A stretch of DNA of 64,000 nt from Ruthenibacterium lactatiformans (GTDB lineage: Bacteria > Bacillota > Clostridia > Oscillospirales > Ruminococcaceae), in NCBI RefSeq assembly GCF_000949455.1, contig NZ_JXXK01000009.1, positions 47,391 to 111,390 on the forward strand. The letters are read 5' to 3'. The position numbers were made by a program, and so were the translations under genes. Numbering within the stretch: the first letter of the stretch is position 1; each line of letters starts with the position of its first letter. Shown piece after piece: positions 49,064 to 57,151 of this stretch. The notes below the pieces were generated by a model. The model was given only the letters and a program-made list of their open reading frames with translations. It made no database searches and had not been told where the DNA came from.

Positions 49064-49264
49064 GACGCGGGGCGCATTTCCCTGTTTTTATTATGGCACA
49101 TTTTTGCACAAAAAAGAAGCTGTGGGCCAAACGAAACTGAAAGTGCAAAAAACGAATACGGCAAGCGCAAGAAAACCGCGCGCGTCTGTGTTAAAATGAA
49201 AGCAAACAATCGCGGCCCGGCGCTGTTTGACGCGGGCCTTTCAACAAAAAAGGAGTGTGCGCGC

Positions 49265-50665
49265 ATGAATTTCCTGAATGTGGACATCCCCGTCAAAAAC
49301 GTGCCGGAGCTGGACAAGGGCTTTGTGCCCCTGGGCCTGTTCTTCAAAAATTACCAGAAGGGCGCGGCGAAGCCCCTGTGCATCGCCGTGGAACGCTCGG
49401 GCGGCCAGATCGGCACCTACGAGACCAAGATCTACGGCACGCCGGAAATGGAGCAGGCCGACGCGTATTATGTGGACCGTCTGGTCAAATTCCTTTTGTG
49501 GAGCTGGGGCGGCTTCAAGGTGAGCATCTGCGGCGACGACAACGTGGCCGCAGCCATCCGCGCCGCGTACAGCGAGGGCGGCTCCCGCGCCTTTGACAAG
49601 GGCTTTATGGAGCAGGTGTACGAGACGGAGTTCATCGTCGAGAGCCTGCCCTACGACAAAAAGCCCGAGGCAGTGCAGCGCGCCGAATCCATCGGCCGCC
49701 ACCTGGACGGCGGGCGCATCGGCTTCGACGCCGGCGGCTCGGACCGCAAGGTGTCCGCCGTGCTGGACGGCGAGCCCATTTACAGCGAGGAAGTCGTATG
49801 GTTCCCCAAGACGATCTCCAACCCCGATTACCACTTTGAAGGCATCATGGCGGCGCTGTCCACAGCCGCGGCCAAGATTTTGGAAAAGGGCGGCCATGTG
49901 GACGCCATCGGCGTGTCCTCCGCGGGCGTGTACATCGACAACAAGTGCATGGTCGCCAGCCTGTTTTTGAAGGTGGGCAAGGACGAGTTCGACAAGAAGG
50001 TCAAGAACATTTACACCCGTGCGGCCGAGCAGCTTTCCAGCCAGCTTGGTTATCACATCCCCGTGGTGGTGGCCAACGACGGCGACGTCAGCGCGCTGGC
50101 GGGCGCCATGGGCCTGGGCGAAAACGGCATCATGGGCATCGCCATGGGCACCAGCGAGGCTGTGGGCTATGTGGATACCGAGGGCAACATCTGCGGCTGG
50201 CTGAACGAGCTTGCCTTTGCTCCCGTGGACGGCCAGCCGGACGCCATGGAGGACGAGTGGAGCGGCGACATCGGCTGCGGCGTGAAATACTTCAGCCAGG
50301 ACGGCGTCATCAAGCTGGCCCCGCGCGCGGGCATCGAGCTGACGGGCGCGTCTCCGGCTGAAAAGCTCAAGGAAGTGCAGGCCCTGATGGCCGCGGATGA
50401 CGCCCGCGCCAAGGCTGTGTACGAATCCATCGGCGTATACCTGGGCCACACGCTGGGCCTGTACGCCATGTTCTACGACATCCGCCACGTGCAGATGATG
50501 GGCCGCGTGATGAGCGGCAAGGGCGGCGACATCATTATGGAAACGGCCTCCCGCGTAATGGACGAGGAATACCCGGACGTGGCCTTCCGCCCCGAAGCAC
50601 CCGACGAAAAAACGCGCCGCGTGGGCCAGAGCGCCGCGGCTGCCAGCCTGCCGGAGCTGAAATAA
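49265..50665 (+). CDS. ROK/ASKHA-fold sugar kinase-like protein
   Basis: The 466-residue protein has a ~150-residue N-terminal domain of unclear type, then an ASKHA-like kinase core. IGFDAGGSDRKVSAVLDGEPI (about 157) resembles a phosphate-1 loop. VDAIGVSSAGVYIDN follows, then VVVANDGDVSALAGAM, and GIMGIAMGTSEAVGYVD resembles a phosphate-2 loop. This fits the ROK group (sugar kinases and repressors), but the long N-terminal part and lack of the usual zinc motif make the role uncertain. ATG at 49265 follows AAAGGAG; an extended -10 TGTTAAAAT lies near 49187. It is followed by a terminator. Confidence 0.65.
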   Translation: MNFLNVDIPVKNVPELDKGFVPLGLFFKNYQKGAAKPLCIAVERSGGQIGTYETKIYGTPEMEQADAYYVDRLVKFLLWSWGGFKVSICGDDNVAAAIRAAYSEGGSRAFDKGFMEQVYETEFIVESLPYDKKPEAVQRAESIGRHLDGGRIGFDAGGSDRKVSAVLDGEPIYSEEVVWFPKTISNPDYHFEGIMAALSTAAAKILEKGGHVDAIGVSSAGVYIDNKCMVASLFLKVGKDEFDKKVKNIYTRAAEQLSSQLGYHIPVVVANDGDVSALAGAMGLGENGIMGIAMGTSEAVGYVDTEGNICGWLNELAFAPVDGQPDAMEDEWSGDIGCGVKYFSQDGVIKLAPRAGIELTGASPAEKLKEVQALMAADDARAKAVYESIGVYLGHTLGLYAMFYDIRHVQMMGRVMSGKGGDIIMETASRVMDEEYPDVAFRPEAPDEKTRRVGQSAAAASLPELK

Positions 50666-50686
50666 TTCCGGCTTGCCGCATAATAA

Positions 50687-50722
50687 AAACCGCGCGAAGG
50701 ATTTATTTCCTCCGCGCGGTTT
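50687..50722 (+). terminator. terminator after the ROK-like gene
   Basis: AAACCGCGCG and CGCGCGGTTT form a perfect outer stem. A TATAAT (50725-50730) immediately downstream probably starts the next transcript. Confidence 0.8.
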
Positions 50723-50804
50723 GTTATAATTGGGAAAAGCGGATGTGAAATGCTGAAGGAAGCGCCGGCGGCCGCTCCGCCGTTCAAAAGAAAAGAGGAT
50801 ATTT

Positions 50805-51254
50805 ATGCTGTACGATACGCTGGAAAATCTGAACCAGTACACGGGCCTGTTCCCAAACCTGGACAAAGCCATTGATTTTATTGAGGACAACGACGTTTCC
50901 GCGCTGCCTTTGGGCCGCACGGAGATCGACGGGGACGACGTGTACGTCACGGTGATGGAGGCCGAGCCCACGCCCGGCGAGGGACGCGCATTCGAGACGC
51001 ATTCCCGCTATATGGATCTTCAGATGGACCTGGAGGGTGCGGAGCTGTGCGAGGTGGCGCTGGGCGATGTGGAGGAAGCAGAGCCCTATGACGAGGAAAA
51101 GGATTTTGCGCTGTGGAACGGAGCCGCCAGCGCCGCGTTGGTACTGGGAGAGGGCCGGTTCGCAGTGTTTATGGTGGAGGAGCCGCATAAGCCTGCCATT
51201 AAGGCGCAGGGCTGCGATAAGGTGAAAAAAGCGGTGTTCAAGATCGCATACTGA
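50805..51254 (+). CDS. YhcH/YjgK/YiaL family protein
   Basis: A 149-residue cupin-like protein of the YhcH family: MLYDTLENLNQYTGLFPNLDKAIDFI at the start, ETHSRYMDLQMDLEGAE with the conserved His, and a C-terminal FMVEEPHKPAIK. Related proteins act on N-acetylneuraminate or other sugars as possible anomerases. A preceding ROK-like gene and a following uridine kinase do not settle the substrate. It starts at ATG 50805 with AAAGAGG upstream and is cytosolic. Confidence 0.88.
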   Translation: MLYDTLENLNQYTGLFPNLDKAIDFIEDNDVSALPLGRTEIDGDDVYVTVMEAEPTPGEGRAFETHSRYMDLQMDLEGAELCEVALGDVEEAEPYDEEKDFALWNGAASAALVLGEGRFAVFMVEEPHKPAIKAQGCDKVKKAVFKIAY

Positions 51255-51358
51255 ACCGGAGGGTGCAAAACAGCCGCAGGTTGTTTGGAGCTGGTCCGGC
51301 GGGGCCGCCGGAATGGCGCTTGGCGTGCGGCACGAAAAAGAACGGGAGGCATTGCGGG

Positions 51359-51985
51359 ATGGAGAGCTTTATCATCGGCATAGCGGGGGGCACGGGCAGC
51401 GGCAAAACGACGCTGACAAAGCGGCTGAAGGAGCGCTTCGGCGACGACGTTTCGGTCATCAGCCACGACAATTACTACAAGCGCCACGATGAGCTGCCCT
51501 ATGAGGAGCGCTGCAGGCTGAATTACGACCATCCGGACGCATTCGATACAGATCTGATGGTGGAGCAGGTTCAGGCGCTGCGCCGGGGCGAGACGATCGC
51601 CTGCCCGGTGTACGACTTTACGGTGCACAACCGTTCCGAGGACACGCTGCTCATTGCGCCCACAAGCGTCATCATCCTTGAGGGCATTCTCATTTTTGCG
51701 GATTCCAAGCTGCGGGATCTGATGGATGTGAAGATATTTGTGGATACCGACGCGGACGTGCGTATTCTGCGCCGCGTGGTGCGGGACGTGAAGAAGCGCG
51801 GCCGCACGCTGGAGAGCGTGGTGCAGCAATATCTTACGACCGTCAAGCCTATGCACGAGCAGTTTGTGGAGCCGAGCAAGCGCTGTGCGGACATCATCGT
51901 GCCCGAGGGCGGCAAAAATCTGGTTGCACTGGATATGATCATCCAGCGGGTGGAACACCATATCCGCGGCCAGCAGGAGCCTTGA
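51359..51985 (+). CDS. udk: uridine kinase
   Basis: A 208-residue P-loop kinase: FIIGIAGGTGSGKTTLTKRL, then ISHDNYYKRHDELPYEER, YDHPDAFDTDLM, PVYDFTVHNRSE and VIILEGILIF, followed by RILRRVVRDVKKRGR. It phosphorylates uridine and cytidine in pyrimidine salvage. ATG at 51359 follows GGGAGG; the ORF extends 32 codons upstream without support. It lies 104 bases after the YhcH gene and may share its promoter. Confidence 0.94.
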   Translation: MESFIIGIAGGTGSGKTTLTKRLKERFGDDVSVISHDNYYKRHDELPYEERCRLNYDHPDAFDTDLMVEQVQALRRGETIACPVYDFTVHNRSEDTLLIAPTSVIILEGILIFADSKLRDLMDVKIFVDTDADVRILRRVVRDVKKRGRTLESVVQQYLTTVKPMHEQFVEPSKRCADIIVPEGGKNLVALDMIIQRVEHHIRGQQEP

Positions 51986-52032
51986 ACGGGACAGGCCGGG
52001 ACGGATTTTTTCCGCCCCGGCAAAATTTTTGC

Positions 52033-52063
52033 TTGACTCTGACGGTGCGTCATAGTGTATTGT
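52033..52063 (+). promoter_or_regulatory. MerR-type promoter with 19-bp spacer
   Basis: -35 TTGACT (52033-52038) and -10 TATTGT (52058-52063) are 19 bases apart. The spacer holds the dyad CTCTGACG-gtg-CGTCATAG with one mismatch per arm. This is the hallmark of MerR-family operators; the TipAS gene downstream likely autoregulates. Confidence 0.7.
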
Positions 52064-52131
52064 AGCTTTTGGGAGGCATGGATGCGGCGGCACACCGCCG
52101 CCTGCCTCCCGGACAGAAAGGAGGAACAGCC

Positions 52132-52893
52132 ATGGAATACACCGTAAACGGCCTTGCACGGCTGGCGGGCGTGAGCGTACGCACGCTGCACTGGTACGAT
52201 GAGATCGGCCTGCTGCGCCCGGCCCGCGTCACCGAAGTGGGCTACCGGATGTACGGCCCGGATGAGGTGGATGCGCTGCAGAGCATCCTGTTCTACCGGG
52301 CGCTTGGCGTGCCGCTCAAACAGATCGGCGCGCTGATGGCGGACGCCTCCGCCGGACGGCTGGCCGCTTTGCAGAGCCATCGCGCCGCGCTGCTTTGCCG
52401 GCGCGCGCAGCTGGACGCTCTGCTGGCCACGCTGGACAAAACCATTTTGACGGAAGAAGGGAAATGTGCGATGACAGACGCAGAGAAATTTGAGGGCTTC
52501 AAACAGAAGCTCGTGGCGGAAAACGAGGCCGAATACGGCGCAGAGGCAAGGGGCAAATACGGAGACACGGCCGTGGATGCCTCCAACGCGAAGCTGATGG
52601 GGCTTTCGCCCGAGCAGTACGGCGAGATGCAGAAGCTGAGCGCGCGGATCAACGCCGCTCTGGCCGCCGCGGTGCGCGCGGGCGAAGCGCCGGACGGGCC
52701 CGAGGGGCGGCGCATCGCCGGGCTGCATAAGCAGTGGCTGTGCTTCACTTGGCCCAAGTACACGCCCAAGGCACACCTCGGCCTGGCAGAAATGTATGTG
52801 GCGGACGAACGCTTCACTGCCTACTACGACGCTGAAACGCCGGGCTGCGCGGCTTTTTTGCGGGACGCGGTGGCGGCTTTCACGGGCTGCTGA
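52132..52893 (+). CDS. MerR family regulator with TipAS ligand-binding domain
   Basis: A 253-residue regulator. The N-terminal MerR HTH is YTVNGLARLAGVSVRTLHWYDEIGLLRPARVTEVGYRMY (about 2-41). A coiled-coil follows to about 110, then a TipAS domain with KFEGFKQKLVAENEAEYGAEARGKYG near the start and the C-terminal FTAYYDAETPGCAAFLRDAV. TipAS members bind thiopeptides and other drugs and activate their own or neighbouring genes. ATG at 52132 follows AAAGGAGG. No target besides its own promoter is seen nearby. Confidence 0.92.
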   Translation: MEYTVNGLARLAGVSVRTLHWYDEIGLLRPARVTEVGYRMYGPDEVDALQSILFYRALGVPLKQIGALMADASAGRLAALQSHRAALLCRRAQLDALLATLDKTILTEEGKCAMTDAEKFEGFKQKLVAENEAEYGAEARGKYGDTAVDASNAKLMGLSPEQYGEMQKLSARINAALAAAVRAGEAPDGPEGRRIAGLHKQWLCFTWPKYTPKAHLGLAEMYVADERFTAYYDAETPGCAAFLRDAVAAFTGC

Positions 52894-52929
52894 GACGGTG
52901 CGGCCGCAGAGGCCGGCATAAAAGCAACC

Positions 52930-52998
52930 GCAAAGCGGCAAAAAACGCTCCGGGCGTCCGGCTGAACGATGCCGGCCGCGTCCGGGGCGCTTTGTTTG
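52930..52998 (+). terminator. terminator of the TipAS regulator
   Basis: CAAAGCG/CGCTTTG and CGCTCCGG/CCGGGGCG stems nest around a GCCGG-rich centre, ending in a short T run. Confidence 0.55.
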
Positions 52999-53016
52999 AA
53001 AGCACGGCGCGTCTGT

Positions 53017-53670
53017 TTACGTGGAGGCGCCTTTACCGTGCAGGCTTTTTGTTCGTTTGCAGTCGTAAATAAAAAAGCGCATGGAAGCGGCTTTCCCGTT
53101 GATATGGAACAGATGCTCCTTTTCGCAGCGGCGCCGCATGCCCTGGTGTTCGTAAAAGCCGTAGTTGCAGCTTGTGTCGGTGAACAAATAAATTTCGTCT
53201 AATTTTTGTTGGCCGGTATAATCGAGAGCCGCCTGAAACAGCGCTTTGCCTACGCCTTGTCCGCGGCACGAGGGACTCATCACAAACAATGCAAGCTCCG
53301 CCGGATAGTTCTTGCCGCTTTCGCGCAGCAATTCCCTGTCTATCCCCGTGACGTTTTCAAAAATTTTGGATACGGCCCGGCCCTCTTTGGTGAGATAGAG
53401 CGACAGAACGGCCCGAAGCTGCCGGAATCTGTTCGGAAGCGGACACGTGTGACGCGCGATATCCTTTACCAGAATAATGCCCACGGGTTTGCCGTTCAGC
53501 ACGGCCACCCGGGAGAATGTGTAATTGGTCAGACAACTGCTCAAAAATACGTCTGCCAGCCTGGACGCGGTTTTTGGGCTGCTGAATTCGTCATAGCGCC
53601 AGGTTTTGCGGATGATGTTTTTTAAAGCGATAAAGTCATTTTTTTGATATTCTCTCAATTGCAGCGGCAT
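53017..53670 (-). CDS. GNAT family N-acetyltransferase
   Basis: The 217-residue protein starts MPLQLREYQKNDFIALKNIIRKTW. The acetyl-CoA motif A is present as LALFVMSPSCRGQGVGKALFQAALDY, and FTDTSCNYGFYEHQGMR precedes the end. Acceptor is unknown. ATG at 53670 follows AAGGAGG. It is divergent from a MerR regulator across a 19-bp-spacer operator, which makes this acetyltransferase the likely regulated target. A drug- or metabolite-responsive modification is plausible but not shown. Confidence 0.85.
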   Translation of the reverse strand: MPLQLREYQKNDFIALKNIIRKTWRYDEFSSPKTASRLADVFLSSCLTNYTFSRVAVLNGKPVGIILVKDIARHTCPLPNRFRQLRAVLSLYLTKEGRAVSKIFENVTGIDRELLRESGKNYPAELALFVMSPSCRGQGVGKALFQAALDYTGQQKLDEIYLFTDTSCNYGFYEHQGMRRRCEKEHLFHINGKAASMRFFIYDCKRTKSLHGKGAST

Positions 53671-53705
53671 GAAGGGCCTCCTTGTTTTATATCTCGGTAT
53701 CCTAT

Positions 53706-53736
53706 AAGATAAAGGATACAGTAACTGTAAAGTCAA
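53706..53736 (-). promoter_or_regulatory. MerR-type promoter of the acetyltransferase gene
   Basis: On the minus strand -35 TTGACT (53731-53736) and -10 TATCTT (53706-53711) are 19 bases apart. The spacer contains the perfect dyad TACAGT-t-ACTGTA (53717-53729). It faces the acetyltransferase gene and lies immediately before the divergent MerR gene. Confidence 0.75.
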
Positions 53737-53753
53737 CAGGGAGAGCTGCACAA

Positions 53754-54566
53754 ATGAAGAAAAGTTTTAAAAGCCTGACAACGGCCCAGTTTGCAAAGCT
53801 GCACGGGGTGAACAAGCGCACGCTGCACTACTATGATGACATCGGCCTTTTCAGCCCGCGGGCAAAGGGAGAAAACGGTTACCGCTTTTACGACGCCGCC
53901 CAAAGCCTGGATTTTGAATACATCCGCATGCTCAAGGAGCTGAACATGAGCATCGATGAGATTGCAGCGTACTGCAAAGCGCCCACACCCGCCCGCTTTC
54001 TTGAAATAGCGTCCGCCAAGGAAGAAGAGATCGGCCGGCAGATCAAAAAGCTGCGGCACGCCCAAAAGGTACTGCGCGCAAAAAGGGAACAGGCCGCTTT
54101 TTGCGGAGAGCTGCGGGAACGGGAGATCAGAATAGAAGCGTGCAGGGCCGAGAGGCTTCTGGTACTGCCCTATGACTTTGCGGAGGACGACATGCAGCGG
54201 GTGTTCGCCCATGCCAAAGAGAAATGGAGCATAGAGCAGATCCGTATGGGCATCGGCGGTTTTATTTCGCTGGACAAGGTGTACGGCGGAAACTTTGAGG
54301 CTTATGATGGAATCTATACGCCCGCGCTGAGCAGCGCGTCTGCGGCGGACAGCCTGACGCGCCCAAAGGGGAACTATTTGTGCGGATATCAGAAAGGCGT
54401 TTGGAGCAGGCTGCCGCTGCTGTACGAGGCAATGACCGAATATGCAGAACAAAATGGCCTGACGCTTTCCGGATATGCCTACGAGGTAGGGATGAATGAA
54501 TTCATGATCTCAGCCCCAGACGAATACATTACAAAGGTCATGATTTTGATACAGGAAAATGTATGA
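53754..54566 (+). CDS. MerR family regulator with C-terminal effector-binding domain
   Basis: The 270-residue regulator has an N-terminal HTH (TAQFAKLHGVNKRTLHYYDDIGLFSPRAKGENGYRFY, about 10-46). A helical linker runs to about 125. The C-terminal ~145-residue domain has VYGGNFEAYDGIYTPAL, then YLCGYQKGVWSRLPLLYEAM and SGYAYEVGMNEFMIS, a GyrI/AraC-effector-like fold. ATG at 53754 has a GGGAGAG site upstream. It probably activates the divergent acetyltransferase in response to a small ligand, and may repress itself. Confidence 0.88.
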   Translation: MKKSFKSLTTAQFAKLHGVNKRTLHYYDDIGLFSPRAKGENGYRFYDAAQSLDFEYIRMLKELNMSIDEIAAYCKAPTPARFLEIASAKEEEIGRQIKKLRHAQKVLRAKREQAAFCGELREREIRIEACRAERLLVLPYDFAEDDMQRVFAHAKEKWSIEQIRMGIGGFISLDKVYGGNFEAYDGIYTPALSSASAADSLTRPKGNYLCGYQKGVWSRLPLLYEAMTEYAEQNGLTLSGYAYEVGMNEFMISAPDEYITKVMILIQENV

Positions 54567-54595
54567 CCGCAAGGCGGCAAAGCGGGGCTGGAGCG

Positions 54596-55585
54596 CTATT
54601 CCTCCAGCAGCGTGACCGTCTGCGCGTCTGCATCCAGCCGGACCTTTGCGCCGATGGGGACCGTGAGCATGGGGTGGGTATGGCAGCAGTCAAATTCCGC
54701 CAGCACGGGAAAATCTACATCTCCCATCACCTCTTGAAGAATCTCATAGGGCTGGCGGCCCGTGCCCATATCGTCGAAATTTTCATGCTTGCCCAAAATA
54801 AGCCCGGAGATGCGTTCAAAAACGCCGGCGCATTTCAGCAGTGAAAAGCTCCGCTCCACCGTGGCCGCGTCCTTGAGGGAATCTTCGATCATCAGGATCG
54901 TTCCGTCCGTGATCTCCGGAAAATATTTTGTGCCCCAGATCCCCTGCATGGTGTTCAGATTCCCGCCGATGAGCGTGCCTGTCGCGGCTCCCGGGTGCAG
55001 CGTCAACAGCGCATTGACGCGCCCTTTTTTGGCTTTATCCTGGGAATTCCAGTCGATAAATTCGTCGGTCCACTGCGGGGGCGTGGGCAGGGTGTGAGGA
55101 AGGGTGAGCCGTTCTGTTACAATGTCGGTAAAATATGTATAGGTCTCGTCCACAAACGGTGGGAATTCGCCGAAGGAGGCCACCACGGCGGGGCCATAAT
55201 AAGTCGTGAGCCCGGTCTGGGCATAAATGCCCAGCAGCAGCGCCGTCACATCCGAATAGCCGACGATGATCTTCGGGTCTTTGCACAGGCCCTCATACTC
55301 CAGATACGGCAGCAGGGAGTTGGAATTGTTGCCGCCGATGGCCGCCATGATACACCGAACGTTCGGGTCGCGGACCAACGCGTTGAATTCCTCCGCCCGC
55401 TCCCGGATCGTTCCGGAACGGTAAAAATCCCGCCGACCTGTCAGAGAACCCTCCAAAAAGCGAAAGCCTTTGGCTTCCAGATATTCTTTGCCGCGCCGGT
55501 AGCGCGCCGCGGCCGTCGCCGTGGCGGGGGACGAGGGGGAAAACACCGCGATGGTGTCCCCCGGGCGGAGCTTTGCGGGTATCAT
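54596..55585 (-). CDS. S66 family peptidase (LD-carboxypeptidase/MccF-like)
   Basis: A 329-residue serine peptidase: PAKLRPGDTIAVFSPSSPATA at the start, CIMAAIGGNNSNSLLPYLEYEG with the nucleophilic Ser, GYSDVTALLLGIYAQTGLTTYYGP, LIGGNLNTMQGIWGT and FDCCHTHPMLTVPIGA with the catalytic His near the end. Family members cleave L,D bonds in muropeptides or give resistance to microcin C-type nucleotide peptides. The NNSNS form is closer to the MccF-like group. ATG at 55585 follows GAGAGGGA; it is cytosolic. Confidence 0.9.
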   Translation of the reverse strand: MIPAKLRPGDTIAVFSPSSPATATAAARYRRGKEYLEAKGFRFLEGSLTGRRDFYRSGTIRERAEEFNALVRDPNVRCIMAAIGGNNSNSLLPYLEYEGLCKDPKIIVGYSDVTALLLGIYAQTGLTTYYGPAVVASFGEFPPFVDETYTYFTDIVTERLTLPHTLPTPPQWTDEFIDWNSQDKAKKGRVNALLTLHPGAATGTLIGGNLNTMQGIWGTKYFPEITDGTILMIEDSLKDAATVERSFSLLKCAGVFERISGLILGKHENFDDMGTGRQPYEILQEVMGDVDFPVLAEFDCCHTHPMLTVPIGAKVRLDADAQTVTLLEE

Positions 55586-55700
55586 GAGCATTCCCTCTCT
55601 TTCGGTAAAATGCAATGTGTGCCGCGCCGACGGCAGGCATCAACCGGTATATTATAGCACGGGGAGCTTTTGAGCGGCAAGGCGGCCCGGGCGCAGGGGG

Positions 55701-56762
55701 TCACGCGGCGTCATCTTCCGGCCCCGCTCCGCCGTCCGGCGGAACGCCCGCTTCTTCTTCCGGGCCGGGGCCCGCCGCCGCGCTGCCGGAGCCTGTCCCG
55801 CCGCCTGCCGCAGACGGAGAGACGGGCTGTCCGTCTGTGTCTCCAGCCGCGCCCTGAGGCACACTGTCCGGGGCGGCGGATACGCCGTCGCCGCTCCACG
55901 CACTGTACGAGGAGGCGCGCTTGAAGTAGGCCGCCGCGACAGTGACGGAATTTTCCGCAAGCTCATAGCGCCCGTCCGCCCATGTGCCGGGCAGTACGCC
56001 CGCGCGGTATTGGGGAGGCTCCTTGCGCAGGAAACCGAAAATACGCTCATAGTCGAAGATCTGGGTGGCCGTCAGGTTGGTGGAGCTCTGCGCCAGAACC
56101 GCGCGCACGGCATCCGGTACTGTGTCTGCCAGCGCGTCGCCGCCGATGCGCAGAAAGGCAAGATACCCCTCCGCGCGCAGCAGTGCCTGCATGTCCGGCG
56201 TAGCCGCGCCCGCAGCCAGCACGTCTGCCAGCATCTGCGGCGTCAGCGAGACCGTCTGTACCCCGGGGATGTTCAATTGCAGCTGCCCCAGGGCCTCGGG
56301 CGTCATGTAATTGGCCAGCGGGATGCGCGCGGTACCGAAGCCCGCCGCAAGATCCACCAGACGGTCCGCGGTGCAGTAAAGGTAATTGTCGATTTCAATG
56401 TCCAGTGTTTCCATCAAAGCCGCCGCGGCCTGGGCCGGGCCCGCCTGTTCGGCCGCATCTGCCAGCGTGGCGGGCTGCCCGTTCACAAGCACCACGGTCT
56501 CGCCGGGGATGGCCACCGAGCACAAATTGCCCTCCAGCGCATCGAAGCGCAGCAGCACAAAGGTCTCGGGCTGCTCCGGCCCGGTCATCAGCAAAAAGTT
56601 TTTTTCATCGCCCAGCGTGGGCTGCGCAATGGGCACGCCGCTTTGTACAGTGTCGGCGGGCGCGCTGCGCGTAAAAATGACGGCGGCTACCGCCAGATAG
56701 ATGGGCAGCAGCACGGCCAGCGTGCAGCCCAGCCCCAGCCAGAACGCTTTTGCTCTGCTCAC
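55701..56762 (-). CDS. membrane-anchored protein resembling a degenerate LCP (LytR-CpsA-Psr) domain
   Basis: The 353-residue protein has an N-terminal membrane segment (about 7-30). Its outer domain has NFLLMTGPEQPETFVLLRFDALEGNLCSVAIPGETVV, which follows the LCP pattern of a beta strand, a ligand loop and SIPRDT. Here the key Arg and Asp are absent (AIPGET). The C-terminal ~75 residues are low-complexity Gly/Ala/Pro/Ser. Transferase activity is doubtful; it could be a regulator or binding protein. GTG at 56762 follows AAGGAGG. A true LCP gene is at 62878. Confidence 0.6.
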   Translation of the reverse strand: MSRAKAFWLGLGCTLAVLLPIYLAVAAVIFTRSAPADTVQSGVPIAQPTLGDEKNFLLMTGPEQPETFVLLRFDALEGNLCSVAIPGETVVLVNGQPATLADAAEQAGPAQAAAALMETLDIEIDNYLYCTADRLVDLAAGFGTARIPLANYMTPEALGQLQLNIPGVQTVSLTPQMLADVLAAGAATPDMQALLRAEGYLAFLRIGGDALADTVPDAVRAVLAQSSTNLTATQIFDYERIFGFLRKEPPQYRAGVLPGTWADGRYELAENSVTVAAAYFKRASSYSAWSGDGVSAAPDSVPQGAAGDTDGQPVSPSAAGGGTGSGSAAAGPGPEEEAGVPPDGGAGPEDDAA

Positions 56763-56780
56763 GTGCGTGCCTCCTTCCGT

Positions 56781-56825
56781 TTTTTGTATATATCTTGGGC
56801 GTCCGGCGCACTTTATATACAAAAA
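56781..56825. promoter_or_regulatory. perfect inverted repeat between divergent genes
   Basis: TTTTTGTATATA (56781-56792) and TATATACAAAAA (56814-56825) are exact inverted repeats around a 21-base centre. The arrangement, with ribosome sites just outside each arm, suggests a shared operator or mirrored divergent promoters. Confidence 0.55.
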
Positions 56826-56842
56826 GCGGGAGGGAGAACGGT

Positions 56843-57010
56843 ATGGAAAAGAACACGCAGCCCCAGCGGGACGCTGCCGCGCGCATCCAGAACCCAACGG
56901 TGCGGGCCATTGTGCTGCAGCCGCCCAGCGGGACGGACCCCAGCGGCAGCTATACGGGCAAGCCGCTGGACGAAACGGAAAGGCCCGTGCAGGACGCAGA
57001 CGATTTGTAG
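56843..57010 (+). CDS. small hydrophilic protein ending in QDADDL
   Basis: A 55-residue protein of unrecognised function. The N-terminal half is charged and polar. The C-terminal half has SGSYTGKPLDETERPVQDADDL; this GSYTG...PVQDADDL pattern looks like a conserved short tail motif rather than chance. No signal or membrane segment is seen. ATG at 56843 follows GGGAGGG with good spacing, and a strong terminator comes ten bases after the stop, so it is very likely expressed. It is divergent from the LCP-like gene across a perfect inverted repeat. Confidence 0.65.
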   Translation: MEKNTQPQRDAAARIQNPTVRAIVLQPPSGTDPSGSYTGKPLDETERPVQDADDL

Positions 57011-57020
57011 CACAGGCAGA

Positions 57021-57057
57021 AAACCGCGGGCGGTGCAATGCGCACCGCCCGCGGTTT
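57021..57057 (+). terminator. terminator of the small-protein gene
   Basis: AAACCGCGGGCGGTGC and GCACCGCCCGCGGTTT form a perfect 16-bp stem followed by T-rich sequence. Confidence 0.9.
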
Positions 57058-57060
57058 TTC

Positions 57061-57100
57061 TTTTGAGTAAGGAAACCACCATTAGCGGGTGGTTATGACT
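57061..57100. mobile_element. solo-end remnant of the IS200/IS605-like element
   Basis: TTGAGTAAGGAAACCACC is identical in its shared part to the left end at 26829, and GGTGGTTATGACT is identical to the right end there. Here the two half-hairpins are joined by ATTAGCG, leaving a ~40-base scar. As at the other site it sits right behind a strong terminator and before a convergent gene. Confidence 0.55.
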
Positions 57101-57151
57101 ATTGCTCGGCGCTTAACAGCCCGTAGCCTCAAAATGGAAGCAAGCTGCTTT

